From assembly GCA_002197545.1 (NCBI GenBank), contig NFUO01000280.1:62001-126000 (forward strand): 64,000 nucleotides of DNA, in the 5' to 3' direction. This document shows, one piece after another, positions 34,234 to 43,177 of this stretch. Made by a program: the position numbers and the translations under genes. Below the pieces are notes generated by a model. It was not told the origin of the DNA. It did no database searches and saw only the letters and a program-made list of their open reading frames with translations. The stretch's first letter is position 1. Every line of letters begins with the position of its first letter. This DNA comes from Acidobacteria subdivision 2 bacterium RH1 MAG20 (GTDB lineage Bacteria > Acidobacteriota > Terriglobia > Terriglobales > Acidobacteriaceae).

Positions 34234-35087
34234 TAGACGTGGTCCCGTCCGATCAATCGACGAATCCGCTCCGGAATCGGGGGATGCGTAGAAAACAGGT
34301 TTCCAAACCCACCGCTACCCAGTAAGGGAGCCACAATAAACAGATGTGCCGTCGAAGGCGAAGCCTGCATCGGAATCCTCCGCGAGTAATCGTCTAGCTT
34401 CTGCAAAGCTCGCGCCAGCGCATATGGATTGCCGGTTTCACGCGCGCCCGTAGCATCTGCCTCATACTCTCTCGACCGCGAGATGGCCAGTTGAATCAGC
34501 GTGGCCGCGATCGGCGCGAGAATAAGCATGAATAATCCGCTGAACCCGCCGCCGCGCTCGCGGCTGTCGCGTCCCCCTCCATACCCGCCAAAGAGGGAAG
34601 CCCAGTAACCCATCCGGGCGATCATCGTAATAGCACCCGCCAGCGTCGCCGCAATGGAGCTGGTCAGGATATCCCGGTTACGGACATGTCCCAGCTCATG
34701 CGCCAGAACACCTTCCAGCTCTTCATCGTCGAGCAACTCCAGAATGCCATGCGTAACCGCCACCGACGCATGTTTCGGATTTCGTCCGGTAGCAAATGCA
34801 TTCGGCGACTCCGTGGGCAGGACATAAATCTTCGGCATGGGAAGTCCCTGCTTTGCCGTCAATCGTTCCACGGCCGCATAGGCTCGCGGCAACTCAGCGC
34901 GTGTGACCGGCTGGGCCCTGTACATGGCCAGCGCTAGCTTGTCGGAGCAAAAATAGGTGCCGAAGTTGAACGCGACCGATAGGGCAAACGCCAGCAACAT
35001 CCCATTCCGGCCGCCGATGCGTTCTCCAATGAAAAGGAGGAATAGCGTGAGAGCCGCGAGCAGAAGCGTAGATTTGAACGTATTCAT
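34233..35087 (-). CDS. htpX: Membrane metalloprotease HtpX
   Basis: Zinc-dependent M48B membrane protease that degrades misfolded membrane proteins. 284 aa. Two N-terminal TM segments, then '[19 protein letters not shown]', the catalytic HExxH at residues 130-134 ('[15 protein letters not shown]') and the third ligand Glu in '[17 protein letters not shown]'. Two further hydrophobic segments lie between. '[12 protein letters not shown]' is the usual C-terminal motif. Start SD is GAGGGACTG, 12 bp after the upstream gene's stop, so it is probably part of the ccm-linked minus-strand operon; this is unusual, as htpX is normally monocistronic and stress-induced. Confidence 0.93.
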   Translation of the reverse strand: MNTFKSTLLLAALTLFLLFIGERIGGRNGMLLAFALSVAFNFGTYFCSDKLALAMYRAQPVTRAELPRAYAAVERLTAKQGLPMPKIYVLPTESPNAFATGRNPKHASVAVTHGILELLDDEELEGVLAHELGHVRNRDILTSSIAATLAGAITMIARMGYWASLFGGYGGGRDSRERGGGFSGLFMLILAPIAATLIQLAISRSREYEADATGARETGNPYALARALQKLDDYSRRIPMQASPSTAHLFIVAPLLGSGGFGNLFSTHPPIPERIRRLIGRDHV

Positions 35088-35098
35088 TGGTCAGTCCC

Positions 35099-36382
35099 TC
35101 ATACAACAGGCCCGTCAATATTAGATGCATCACTGGCGGGTTCGCTTCGCAGGAGCGCTCGGCGCAGAACCACCTCCAGCGCGGCTTTCTGCTCTGCATA
35201 CTCCGCATCGGTCATGCGTCCCTGCAATCGATCCGTTTCTACAGCAAACAACTCTTCCTTCAAAGCAGCGAGAGCGGCATTGGTGCCTGTAGGCGAAGCT
35301 CCCGCGTAAGCAGGCTTGGCAGGGGTTCCCTTTAACATGATTCCCGCTCCGGCAGCCATTGCCAGCCCCAGACCGCCCAGTATCCACCACTTGTACTTGG
35401 CCCAGGGATCATCATTTCCGCTTGGATCAATGGGTGTTCCTAACCCGCCACCCGGCCGCGTATCCGTAGCCGCTGTTGATCCAGCCCCTCCCGAATCGCC
35501 GGATGTAGCTGCCGCCTGTGTATCTCGCGGGAGTTGTCCGGCTCCCGAGAGGGTAAAGTCGAGCGGCTGCGAGGGAGCTACGTTGCGTGCAACATAGGCT
35601 TGAGCCGTGGTCTCTTCGGTAACCTGAGCATAAGAACTCGAAGGTCCGTTCGCAAAGGTCATGCTCTTGGGCATCATGATCGCAACCGTGTCGGTCGGTA
35701 GCGTCAGCCTCGGCGCAAATTTAAAGCTACCGCTATATGGCAAGTTATAGGTGACCTGGAACTGCGTTTCTCCAGGTCTGAGGGGAAAGACAAAGGCATA
35801 GTGGTTTGGGTCGCCCAGGGGCATAGGAGAGGCTTTGACCGGCATACTTCCTGGAGCCAGTGCTGCCGACCCTTCCACGATTGCGCCCGCCGGCAGATAG
35901 AACTCGAACGATCGTGGGCTGAATTGTGTCCGTGGCGGATTCGAAGCGTTCTTTATGAAAAAATGCTCGACTACCTCGAGCTTCTTCCCGCTCTCATCCG
36001 TCTGGACGCGCATCACGTCCGCTTCGCCGGTGACACCGGCCACCTTCGCCGCGGAGTTGTAGACTTCGACGTCAACCGACTGCGTTCCCGGAGGCGCCGG
36101 CCGAAAATATGTCGCCTTATCATGCGTCACTCGCACTAGGTGCATACCCGCATCCGGGACATCCAGCGTAAAGCGCCCGTGCGAATCGGACTTGGTCCGC
36201 GTTGTCTCCTGCATCCCCTGGGCGAGACGGATCAGCACCACATCATCCCCAACCGCGGGCTTATTTGTCGTCTTATTGATGACGGTGCCGGTAATGGATT
36301 CAGCCAGGGCAAAACCGGAAATCGCGACAAACAGCGAGGCAATCCCTGCAACACGTCGTAGGTTTGGAAAGGAAAAAGTCAC
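35099..36382 (-). CDS. Carboxypeptidase-regulatory-like membrane protein, ccm-associated
   Basis: Exported, C-terminally anchored protein of 427 aa. Signal peptide at 1-28 ('IASLFVAISGFALA'), an Ig-like carboxypeptidase regulatory domain at about 29-110 ('ITGTVINKTTNKPAVGDDVVL'), a beta-rich middle ('FYLPAGAIVEGSAA', 'YNLPYSGSFKFAPRL'), a Ser/Gly-rich linker, one TM segment at about 335-355 ('WWILGGLGLAMAAGAGIML') and a cytoplasmic coiled tail ('LKEELFAVETDRLQGRMTDAEYAEQKAALE'). The tail looks like the SHOCT/CcmI-type pattern seen in the small gene upstream ('YPEQDYKEQR'). It follows ccmF-ccmH-ccmI-like on the same strand and probably acts with them; its job is not established. Confidence 0.72.
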   Translation of the reverse strand: MTFSFPNLRRVAGIASLFVAISGFALAESITGTVINKTTNKPAVGDDVVLIRLAQGMQETTRTKSDSHGRFTLDVPDAGMHLVRVTHDKATYFRPAPPGTQSVDVEVYNSAAKVAGVTGEADVMRVQTDESGKKLEVVEHFFIKNASNPPRTQFSPRSFEFYLPAGAIVEGSAALAPGSMPVKASPMPLGDPNHYAFVFPLRPGETQFQVTYNLPYSGSFKFAPRLTLPTDTVAIMMPKSMTFANGPSSSYAQVTEETTAQAYVARNVAPSQPLDFTLSGAGQLPRDTQAAATSGDSGGAGSTAATDTRPGGGLGTPIDPSGNDDPWAKYKWWILGGLGLAMAAGAGIMLKGTPAKPAYAGASPTGTNAALAALKEELFAVETDRLQGRMTDAEYAEQKAALEVVLRRALLRSEPASDASNIDGPVV

Positions 36383-36437
36383 GAATTAAGTTTACGTCAA
36401 ACCTGCCGCCATCTGGAGGTTTGCGTTCCCTCGTGTC

Positions 36438-36731
36438 CTATATTCGGCTGCGGCGGCTCGTTTCACCCCGCGCGTTCAGCCTGTCAATCTCGGCAATCAC
36501 GCGGGCTGCCTCATCTTCAAGACCAATCCGCTGTTCCTTATAGTCCTGTTCGGGATACTTTCCAGCCAGATACTCAAAGTTCAGGTCGCGCAGGTTCTCG
36601 TAGATAGCGTCTTTCCGTTCGCGCAGGTAATCGACCCGTGTCTTGTCCGCCTGGAAGAACGGATTCCGTTCCGGCCAGAAGATAAACAGAAACACAGCAA
36701 CGGTCAGCACGATACCGGCAATAGCGCCCAT
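36438..36731 (-). CDS. Short CcmI-like membrane protein
   Basis: 97 aa from the ATG at 36731, which shares one base with the ccmH stop (TGATG). One N-terminal TM segment ('GAIAGIVLTVAVFLFIFW') and a charged helical tail ('VDYLRERKDAIYENLRDLNFEYLAGKYPEQDYKEQR') with 'AARVIAEIDRLN'. This matches the N-terminal portion of CcmI-type cytochrome c maturation proteins without the TPR region that holds apocytochrome. The longer frame to 36902 runs into ccmH and is not real. Confidence 0.75.
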   Translation of the reverse strand: MGAIAGIVLTVAVFLFIFWPERNPFFQADKTRVDYLRERKDAIYENLRDLNFEYLAGKYPEQDYKEQRIGLEDEAARVIAEIDRLNARGETSRRSRI

Positions 36732-37207
36732 CAGTATTCCGTCTCCCGGCGAATGCGCTCGCGCAACGCGTCTCTCTCCGGGCTCAACGTCCCAGTGGTA
36801 CTTACAGGTGGCAGGTTGGTCGCAGATCTTCGTTTCCAGAAATAAACCAGCATCCCTGTCCCCAGAATCGCAAGAATGAAGACGGCATAGGGGGCGATCC
36901 ACGCGACGTTGTCGAATCCCCCACGAAGCGGAGCCGCCATTACGGTCGCTCCATACTTCGCCGCAAACCAGCTCATGATCGATTTATCGGAAGCCCCGCT
37001 TGCAATCTGCGCATGTAGCTCCTGAATCATGGGAGCGGAGACGGGGCAGTTCACATGGTTACACTCAAGCAGGATTTGCCCGCAACCGCACTCGCAAATC
37101 ATCAGATGGCCAAGCCTGCTGAAACGTGCACCGCCATCGGCTGCGCCAAGCATGACGACCGACAGAAGGCACACCACCAACCCCTGCATCCATCGCTTAA
37201 GCGACAT
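36731..37207 (-). CDS. ccmH: Cytochrome c maturation protein CcmH, cysteine-rich variant
   Basis: Periplasmic membrane-anchored thiol protein that reduces apocytochrome c for heme attachment. The ATG at 37207 follows GAGG and overlaps the ccmF stop; about 158 aa. Signal peptide ('VVCLLSVVMLGAADGG'), then 'LMICECGCGQILLECNHVNC' where the standard form has LRCxxC, giving four extra Cys; next 'HAQIASGASDKSIMSWFAAKYGATVMAAP', a CcmH hallmark. A C-terminal TM ('YAVFILAILGTGMLVYFW') and basic tail follow. The multi-Cys form is known to me from Acidobacteria/Thermus-type CcmH; its redox chemistry may differ from the two-Cys enzyme. Confidence 0.88.
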   Translation of the reverse strand: MSLKRWMQGLVVCLLSVVMLGAADGGARFSRLGHLMICECGCGQILLECNHVNCPVSAPMIQELHAQIASGASDKSIMSWFAAKYGATVMAAPLRGGFDNVAWIAPYAVFILAILGTGMLVYFWKRRSATNLPPVSTTGTLSPERDALRERIRRETEY

Positions 37208-39269
37208 GATGGACCTCAGCTTCAACAACCAGCGGGGGTTCAATAGTCATCTGCGACCGCGTATTCTTCCTCAGGCTGGGCACCAGCGCCAGCAGTGTCC
37301 CGAAGACGACGATTGCCACGCCAATCCATATCCAGTTCATCAGCGGATTGAGGAATACCTTAATGATCGGCCTGTCCGTATCAGGATTCTTTCCTTCGTA
37401 GATCACATACAAGTCGCTGGCCAGTGTGGAGTGCAGTGCCACCATCGTCGACGGTTGATCGCTTCCGGTATAGACACGTCTTTCCGGTGCCAACTGAATG
37501 ATCTTCTTGCTGCCTTTATAGACATCGAGCAGCGCATATTCCGTATCGTAGTTAGGCTTGCTCTCCTCCGTAAAACTCTGGCACACCAGCTTGTACGGCC
37601 CCATTGTGGTTGAGTCGCCAAAGCCCATCTCCTGCTCATGCGACTGATTGAATGCGCCACCGGCGATCCCGATAAACAGCACCACAATCCCAAAGTGGAC
37701 CAGATAACCGCCATAGCGCCGCGTATTCCGCCGCACCAGCAGGACCGTCGAAGCGAGGAGGTTCTTTCCCGTCTGCGTTCGCACGACAAAGGCACCACGC
37801 AGAAACTCGGAGGTAATTGCCGTAATGACGCCAGCTGCAAGAGAAAACGTAATCAACGAGAAAGTGGTGGATTGCATGGCGTCCCCTGCACTCCATGGAC
37901 GCACACCGGCGATAATCAGCGCAACACACGCTACAACCACGGCAACGCTCGGCAAAACAAAATTCCGCCGAATCGACCGCAGCGAAGTGGATCGCCACGC
38001 CAGCAAGGGCCCGATTCCAGTCAGAAAGAGAAGGAACAGCCCCACCGGAATATTCACCCGGTTATAAAATGGGGCTCCCACGGTAACTGGCGAGCCCTGC
38101 ACATACTCCGACAAAATCGGAAACAGCGTCCCCCAGAGGACCACAAAGCAAGCCACCAGAAGAATCAGATTATTGAAGAGAAAGCTGGACTCGCGCGAGA
38201 CCAGCGACTCAAGTTTATTCTCGGATTTCAGATGGTCCTTCTGCTTGAAAAAAGTAAATAGGCATACGGCGAAGACGATTAAAATAAAACCATAAAACCA
38301 ATTGCCGATATCAGATTGAGCAAACGCATGGACCGAGCTCACGATGCCGGAGCGCGTGAGCAGCGTTCCCAGAATCGTCAGCATGAAGGTCGAGAAGATG
38401 AGCCACACGTTCCAGCTCTTCATCATGCCGCGCTTCTCCTGCATCATGACAGAGTGCAGAAATGCCGTCCCTGTCAGCCACGGCATCAGCGAAGCGTTTT
38501 CAACCGGGTCCCACCCCCAGTAGCCGCCCCAGCCGAGCACACTGTACGCCCAGTGCGCGCCCATGAAGATGCCGCAGGTCAGAAACAGCCAGGTCACCAT
38601 CGTCCATCGCCTGGTGATGTGAATCCACTTCTCTCCCGGATACCGCATCATCAGTGCGCCCAACGCAAACGCGAACGGCACGGAGAATCCCACATAGCCG
38701 AGGTACAGTAGCGGCGGATGCATCACCATCTCCGGATACTGCAGCAGGGGATTGAGGCCGAAGCCATCCGCCGCCACCGGTCCGGGCTGTATCGCAAATG
38801 GAGGAGCCGCGAAGTTCAGCAGCAGAAGAAAGAAGACCTGAATCCCCGCCAGAATGGTCGAGGCAAACGCCGACAGCCGGACATCCACCCGATGTCGCAT
38901 CCGCAGCACAAATCCATATGCCGAGAGCAACCAGGCCCACAGCAACAGCGAGCCTTCCTGTCCCGACCACAGCGCGGAAAACTTATAAGCCGGGTTCAGC
39001 GTCCGGTTGGTGTGATGAAGAATATAGGAGACGGAATAATCGTTGGTGAAAGAGGCCCACACTAACGCAAATGCCGCGCAACTCAATGCAATGAAGCTGG
39101 CGATCCCGGCCCGCCTCGCCGTCTCGCCGAGCCGTCCTGACCCGTCCTCTGCCTTCGTCGTCTTGAATCGCCACAGTGCAAATGCACCCGCCAGCAAGGT
39201 GTAGACGCTCAAGGCTAAAGCCAGCAGGAGCGTGAAACTGCCAAACTGAGGCATTGGGTGCGATTGCAT
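37197..39269 (-). CDS. ccmF: Cytochrome c heme lyase subunit CcmF
   Basis: Large inner-membrane heme-handling protein of 690 aa that joins heme to apocytochrome c. About 14-15 TM segments. The conserved WWD domain is 'WGGYWGWDPVENASLMPW'; 'GQEGSLLLWAWLLSAYGFVLRM' and 'MVMHPPLLYLGYVGFSVPFAFAL' match CcmF's periplasmic heme ligand His regions. 'LFPILSEYVQGSPVTVGAPFYNRVNIPVGLFLLFLTGIGP' supplies the middle, and a C-terminal periplasmic beta domain holds 'LAPERRVYTG'. ATG at 39269 has GAGAGA upstream. No ccmABCE is present in this window, so those genes must lie elsewhere. Confidence 0.95.
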   Translation of the reverse strand: MQSHPMPQFGSFTLLLALALSVYTLLAGAFALWRFKTTKAEDGSGRLGETARRAGIASFIALSCAAFALVWASFTNDYSVSYILHHTNRTLNPAYKFSALWSGQEGSLLLWAWLLSAYGFVLRMRHRVDVRLSAFASTILAGIQVFFLLLLNFAAPPFAIQPGPVAADGFGLNPLLQYPEMVMHPPLLYLGYVGFSVPFAFALGALMMRYPGEKWIHITRRWTMVTWLFLTCGIFMGAHWAYSVLGWGGYWGWDPVENASLMPWLTGTAFLHSVMMQEKRGMMKSWNVWLIFSTFMLTILGTLLTRSGIVSSVHAFAQSDIGNWFYGFILIVFAVCLFTFFKQKDHLKSENKLESLVSRESSFLFNNLILLVACFVVLWGTLFPILSEYVQGSPVTVGAPFYNRVNIPVGLFLLFLTGIGPLLAWRSTSLRSIRRNFVLPSVAVVVACVALIIAGVRPWSAGDAMQSTTFSLITFSLAAGVITAITSEFLRGAFVVRTQTGKNLLASTVLLVRRNTRRYGGYLVHFGIVVLFIGIAGGAFNQSHEQEMGFGDSTTMGPYKLVCQSFTEESKPNYDTEYALLDVYKGSKKIIQLAPERRVYTGSDQPSTMVALHSTLASDLYVIYEGKNPDTDRPIIKVFLNPLMNWIWIGVAIVVFGTLLALVPSLRKNTRSQMTIEPPLVVEAEVHHVA

Positions 39270-39315
39270 GGTTCCATTCTCTCAAGCGGAGAGCGTAACG
39301 GCAATAAAACATCGT

Positions 39316-39714
39316 TTACCGCACGGCTTGTTTGGCAGAGTCTTTCTGTTCCGGCTCCACCAAGGCATGTACACTAGCCAGCAGATTGTCAGGATGGAGC
39401 GGCTTCTGGCGGAACAGCACATGCAGTCCTTGATACTCGGCCTCAGCCTCGTCTAGCCCGCTGATAACCAGCACCGGCAGCGCAGGATGCGTCCGGCGAA
39501 GATGCCGGACGAACTCTGAGCCGTTCATTCCCGGCATAATATGGTCCGTGATGACCAGGTCAATCTCCATGGGAAATTCGCTCTTCTGAAACTGTTCCAG
39601 CGCATGTCTTGGGTTGAGGACCGCGATTGTCGAGTATCCTGCACGTTTCAGAATCGCCTGGCGGGTGCCAGCTTGTACGGCATTATCGTCAATAAGAAGG
39701 ATGGTTGCTGTCAT
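39316..39714 (-). CDS. Single-domain response regulator
   Basis: Receiver-only protein of 132 aa from the ATG at 39714. 'ILLIDDNAVQAGTRQAIL' gives the acidic pair, 'DLVITDHIMPGMNGSEFV' the phospho-acceptor Asp, 'VLVISGLDEAEAEY' the Ser/Thr switch and 'LFRQKPLHPDNLL' the Lys-Pro. No output domain. It begins a minus-strand run and stops 46 bp before ccmF; whether it controls cytochrome maturation or just sits there is unclear. The frame extends back to 39783 but has no start support there. Confidence 0.85.
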   Translation of the reverse strand: MTATILLIDDNAVQAGTRQAILKRAGYSTIAVLNPRHALEQFQKSEFPMEIDLVITDHIMPGMNGSEFVRHLRRTHPALPVLVISGLDEAEAEYQGLHVLFRQKPLHPDNLLASVHALVEPEQKDSAKQAVR

Positions 39715-40049
39715 TCGGGGGTCTATTGCTCCAAGGAGAAAAATCCAACAAAGTGTCGATCCGCCTGAATCTCTGTCTGGCAAGTGGAACGGGAAGAGAG
39801 GTGGATAACGAAATGCACTGCAATGAACTGCTGTCTACTTCACCTGCGGCACATCCGCAAGATGTCTCCTACGATGCGCTGATATACCCACAAGTTATCC
39901 GCGGCATCAATTTTAGACCTATTTTGTGAACAGCCGATAGCCACACATTCCAGACCTTTTGGTTCACACCTTTAGCTGGACGCAGTGCGTCAGGACAGTT
40001 TAGAGTTGGCCAGAGTATCAATCTAAAGTCAGTTTTCATAAGGGTTACC
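39715..40049. promoter_or_regulatory. Divergent intergenic region with a 13-bp palindrome
   Basis: 335 bp between the receiver gene (-) and the Na+/solute symporter (+). GACGCAGTGCGTC (39979-39991) is a perfect palindrome with 6-nt arms around one base, 58 bp before the symporter start. AT-rich stretches suit promoters in both directions. No gene is supported; a frame at 39705-39929 is not convincing. Confidence 0.4.
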
Positions 40050-41909
40050 GTGACTCTATCCATCATCGACTGGCTCATCATGCTGGTCTATTTCGTCTTC
40101 GTTCTTGGGATTGGGTTTGCCCTCAAGCGCTACATGCGCACCAGCAACGATTTCTTTCTTGCCGGGCGTTCCATCCCTGCCTGGGTCTGCGGCCTGGCCT
40201 TCATTTCGGCCAATCTTGGAGCCCAGGAAGTCATTGGCATGGGCGCCTCGGGCGCGAAATATGGCATCATCACCAGCCATTTTTACTGGATCGGTGCGAT
40301 TCCCGCGATGGTGTTCGTTGGCGTCTTTATGATGCCGTTCTACTACGGATCGAAGGCGCGATCGGTGCCTGAATATCTCCGAATGCGTTTCGACGAGAAG
40401 ACCCGCGCCGTCAATGCCTTTTCCTTCGCCATTATGACCGTCTTCAGCTCCGGCATCTCGATGTATGCGATGGCGCTGTTAATCCAGACCCTCGGACTCC
40501 TTCACGGCATCATCCCGGATCAGTACATCTTCCACGTGTCTGTATTTCTGTCCGCGATCATCGTCCTTGGCTACATCTTCCTCGGCGGCCTCACCAGCGC
40601 TATCTATAACGAAGTCCTGCAATTCTTCCTCATCGTGGCGGGCTTTGCTCCGCTCGTCTGGATTGGCCTTCGCAACGTGGGCGGCTGGCAGGGAATCAAG
40701 CGCACGCTCCCTGCTAACATGACGCATTCCTGGCAAGGTATGGCCCATGCCTCAACCAATACTTTAGGAGTTGAATGGGTTGGTCTGGCCATGGGACTGG
40801 GCTTCGTCCTCAGCTTTGGCTATTGGTGCACCGATTTCCTCGTCATTCAGCGGGCCATGGCTGCGGACTCCGAAGTCTCTGCCCGCCGCGTGCCGCTCAT
40901 CGCAGCAATCCCCAAGATGTTCTTCCCGTTCCTGGTCATCCTGCCCGGCCTCATTGCCGTCACGGTGACCTCCCACATGGCGACCGCAGGACAGGGGACC
41001 GCCAGTCACGCCTACCGCCTCGTTGTCTCCGAACGCGCCGCCGCCCAGGCAGAGATTGCCGCAGCAGCCTCAGCCAAATCCGTCCACATCCCCCTCGACG
41101 AATCCCATCCCCACGGCATCATCCCCGTCAAAACCGACCCCTTTAGCGGGAAAGTCGTCCTCAACGGCGATGGCACCCCCGTCTACAACTATGACCTTGC
41201 CATTCCGGTCATGCTCCTGCACTTCTTTCCCACTGGAATCCTCGGCCTGGGCCTGACCGCCCTGCTCGCCAGCTTCATGTCCGGTATGGCAGGCAATGTC
41301 ACTGCCTTCAACACTGTCTGGACCTACGACATCTATCAGGCCTATATCAATAAGAAGGGAACAGACGCCCACTACCTCTGGATGGGTCGCATGGCAACCG
41401 TAGGAGGGGTCGTCTTATCTATCGGGGCGGCTTACGCCGTCACTAACTTCAACAACATCATGGACGCGTTGCAACTGGTATTCTCTATCGTCAATGCACC
41501 GCTCTTCGCCACGTTCCTGCTAGGAATGTTCTGGAAGCGGACCACAGGCCACGGTGCTTTCACTGGCCTGCTGTCTGGCACAGCTGCGGCGCTCCTCCAT
41601 CATGGGCTCACCATTCCTACCAATGCTCTCCCCGGCATGCACGGCGGCTGGATAGCAATCGTTCATCACTACCCCAGCGACATGGCGCAGAACTTCTGGA
41701 CTGCCATCTTTGCCTTCACCGTCAACCTCGTGGTCACTATCGTGGTGAGCCTTGCCACCAAGCCGCGCGAAGAGACGGAGCTTGTTGGCCTGGTCTACTC
41801 GCTGACGCCGAAACCGGCGGAGGGTCATCTAAGCTGGTACCAGAAGCCTGCAACGCTTGCTGTTGCCGTCCTCGCGATACTTATCGTCCTCAACCTCGTC
41901 TTCGCCTAA
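40050..41909 (+). CDS. Sodium:solute symporter (SSS family), sugar-type
   Basis: Inner-membrane Na+-coupled importer of 619 aa with about 14 TM segments. GTG start at 40050 with AAGGG upstream. Family landmarks: 'DWLIMLVYFVFVLGIGFALKRYMRTSNDFFLAGRSIPAWVCGLAFISANLGAQEV' region at the N terminus, 'VFSSGISMYAMALLIQTLG', and 'LLASFMSGMAGNVTAFNTVWTYDIYQAYI', which is the SSS signature. A hydrophilic insert of about 45 residues ('SERAAAQAEIAAAASAKS' and 'GIIPVKTDPFSGKVV') lies between TM7 and TM8, longer than usual. Most similar in layout to the SGLT-like sugar symporters; substrate unknown. A small two-TM protein follows through a hairpin. Confidence 0.9.
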   Translation: MTLSIIDWLIMLVYFVFVLGIGFALKRYMRTSNDFFLAGRSIPAWVCGLAFISANLGAQEVIGMGASGAKYGIITSHFYWIGAIPAMVFVGVFMMPFYYGSKARSVPEYLRMRFDEKTRAVNAFSFAIMTVFSSGISMYAMALLIQTLGLLHGIIPDQYIFHVSVFLSAIIVLGYIFLGGLTSAIYNEVLQFFLIVAGFAPLVWIGLRNVGGWQGIKRTLPANMTHSWQGMAHASTNTLGVEWVGLAMGLGFVLSFGYWCTDFLVIQRAMAADSEVSARRVPLIAAIPKMFFPFLVILPGLIAVTVTSHMATAGQGTASHAYRLVVSERAAAQAEIAAAASAKSVHIPLDESHPHGIIPVKTDPFSGKVVLNGDGTPVYNYDLAIPVMLLHFFPTGILGLGLTALLASFMSGMAGNVTAFNTVWTYDIYQAYINKKGTDAHYLWMGRMATVGGVVLSIGAAYAVTNFNNIMDALQLVFSIVNAPLFATFLLGMFWKRTTGHGAFTGLLSGTAAALLHHGLTIPTNALPGMHGGWIAIVHHYPSDMAQNFWTAIFAFTVNLVVTIVVSLATKPREETELVGLVYSLTPKPAEGHLSWYQKPATLAVAVLAILIVLNLVFA

Positions 41910-41914
41910 GAACG

Positions 41915-41979
41915 GTTGTTGGTTGCTGGTTGTTAGTTGAACGACCTCAACCAACAACCAGCAACTAAGAACCAACAAC
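41915..41979. repeat. Long imperfect hairpin of GTTGGTTG-type repeats
   Basis: Left arm built of GTTGTTGGTTGCTGGTTGTT-like units (41915-41940), right arm its near reverse complement (41947-41979); the inner ~19 bp match with one mismatch and the outer ~10 bp match again after a bulge. It fills most of the 80-bp gap between symporter and small membrane protein. Such low-complexity TTGGTTG hairpins may stabilise the 5' transcript or reduce read-through. Confidence 0.7.
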
Positions 41980-41989
41980 TGGAGCACAC

Positions 41990-42244
41990 ATGGGACTCGA
42001 CATCCGCATCCCCCTCGGCCTCATCTTCCTGGCGACAGGCGGCATGATGAGCATCTATGGACTCATCACCCGCGGCAATGCCGCGATCTACGAAAAATCG
42101 ATGGGCATCAACCTGAACCTGACCTGGGGAGCAATCATGTTCCTCTTCGGCCTCATCATGTTTCTAGTCGGCCGGCGAAAAAAGTGGCAGGATGATCCTG
42201 TCACGCCGCGCCCGTGGGAGCGGGGAAGCGGTCCGCATCACTAA
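41990..42244 (+). CDS. Small two-TM membrane protein
   Basis: 84 aa, two hydrophobic helices ('IPLGLIFLATGGMMSIYGLI' and 'LTWGAIMFLFGLIMFLVG') with a short polar loop and a basic cytoplasmic end ('GRRKKWQDD'). ATG preceded by CTGGAG. It resembles small accessory proteins encoded after SSS symporters, but no function is established. Same strand as the symporter, 80 bp away. Confidence 0.7.
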   Translation: MGLDIRIPLGLIFLATGGMMSIYGLITRGNAAIYEKSMGINLNLTWGAIMFLFGLIMFLVGRRKKWQDDPVTPRPWERGSGPHH

Positions 42245-42280
42245 ACAACCAAAGAGATGCCCAATGATTGTGGCTCCCTT

Positions 42281-42563
42281 TTACTTGTAAGGTGATTGTG
42301 CAGTAGTCTTCCCCGGTTTCCCTAACTGGCTGTAACCGGGATGGATACCTCGGAGCAGGCTTTGTTCTCCCGCAATGCGTTGCAAGAGCTGAGCAAGTTG
42401 TTCGCGCTCTTCCGCATTCAGCGTGCCGCAGATCGCATTGTTGTGTTCGCTGCCTATCTTGCCGATTGCTGCGAGGATCTCGCAGCCGTTTTCCGTGATG
42501 CGCAAGGTATAAGTGCGGCGGTCGTTTCCATTGGATTGACGGCAACCAGGCCGTGTATCGCGG
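42281..42563 (-). pseudogene. MarR-family regulator remnant, 5'-truncated and frameshifted
   Basis: Reads 'SNGNDRRTYTLRITENGCEI', the wing of MarR-type winged helices, then 'LNAEEREQLAQLLQRIAGEQ', the dimer helix, and stops at 42281. Immediately upstream in another frame is 'LTAIHGLVAV', the expected preceding strand, so a frameshift lies around 42533-42545. The N-terminal half including the recognition helix is missing; instead the DUF336 gene ends here. No longer a working regulator. Confidence 0.7.
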
Positions 42564-42959
42564 TTAGAGTGCCGCCGCACCTGCTTCAGCTACTGAATGG
42601 TCCTGTACGCCTGAGCCGCCGCTTACTCCTATTGCGTCTGTTATTTTGCCATCCTTCTTGAGAGGAATGCCACCGGCGAAGATCATGACTTTACCGCTGT
42701 TCGATGCGTGGATGCCGAAGAACTGGTCGCCCGACTGCGAGTTTGCACCGAGGTCTTTCGTGGTGATGTCGAAAGCGCGCGAGGTCCAGGCCTTCTTCAG
42801 TGCTATATCGATCGAACCCAGCCAGGCATTTGCCATGCGTTCAAAGGCAATCAGGTTGCCGCCCTCGTCTACGATGGCAATGTTCATGGGCTGTTTGATC
42901 TCTTCGGCCTTCTTTTCGGCGGCGGCGATCATACGGCGGGCGTCTGCGAGCTGAATCAT
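42564..42959 (-). CDS. GlcG/HbpS-like heme-binding protein (DUF336)
   Basis: Small alpha/beta protein of 131 aa. The ATG at 42959 has AAGGAG 7 nt upstream; the frame to 43028 has no support. Family features: 'MIAAAEKKAEEIKQPMNIAIVDEGGNLIAFERM', 'SIDIALKKAWTSRAF' and the Gly-rich C-terminal 'IFAGGIPLKKDGKITDAIGVSGGS' followed by 'QDHSVAEAGA'. Homologues bind heme (HbpS) or occur with glycolate oxidase genes (GlcG); no signal peptide is visible, so a cytoplasmic location is likely. It is immediately followed by the MarR remnant. Confidence 0.85.
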   Translation of the reverse strand: MIQLADARRMIAAAEKKAEEIKQPMNIAIVDEGGNLIAFERMANAWLGSIDIALKKAWTSRAFDITTKDLGANSQSGDQFFGIHASNSGKVMIFAGGIPLKKDGKITDAIGVSGGSGVQDHSVAEAGAAAL

Positions 42960-43177
42960 CGAAATTCTCCTTGGTTGTACGATGTCTTTGGACTGACCGC
43001 ACCGTTGGTTAGATGCCCCTGAGGTCATGTTGTGAGTGGGTCAAGGCAAAGATTGTTGATTGCTTTCAGTTGCGGCAGTTAGGGTCTTCAGTGGATGGGC
43101 ATTGCAATGCTGCTGGAGCAATGCTGAACGAGTTATGCTGGTTTGCGCGTTTTATATTTTGTGCGAGGGTTTTGAGA

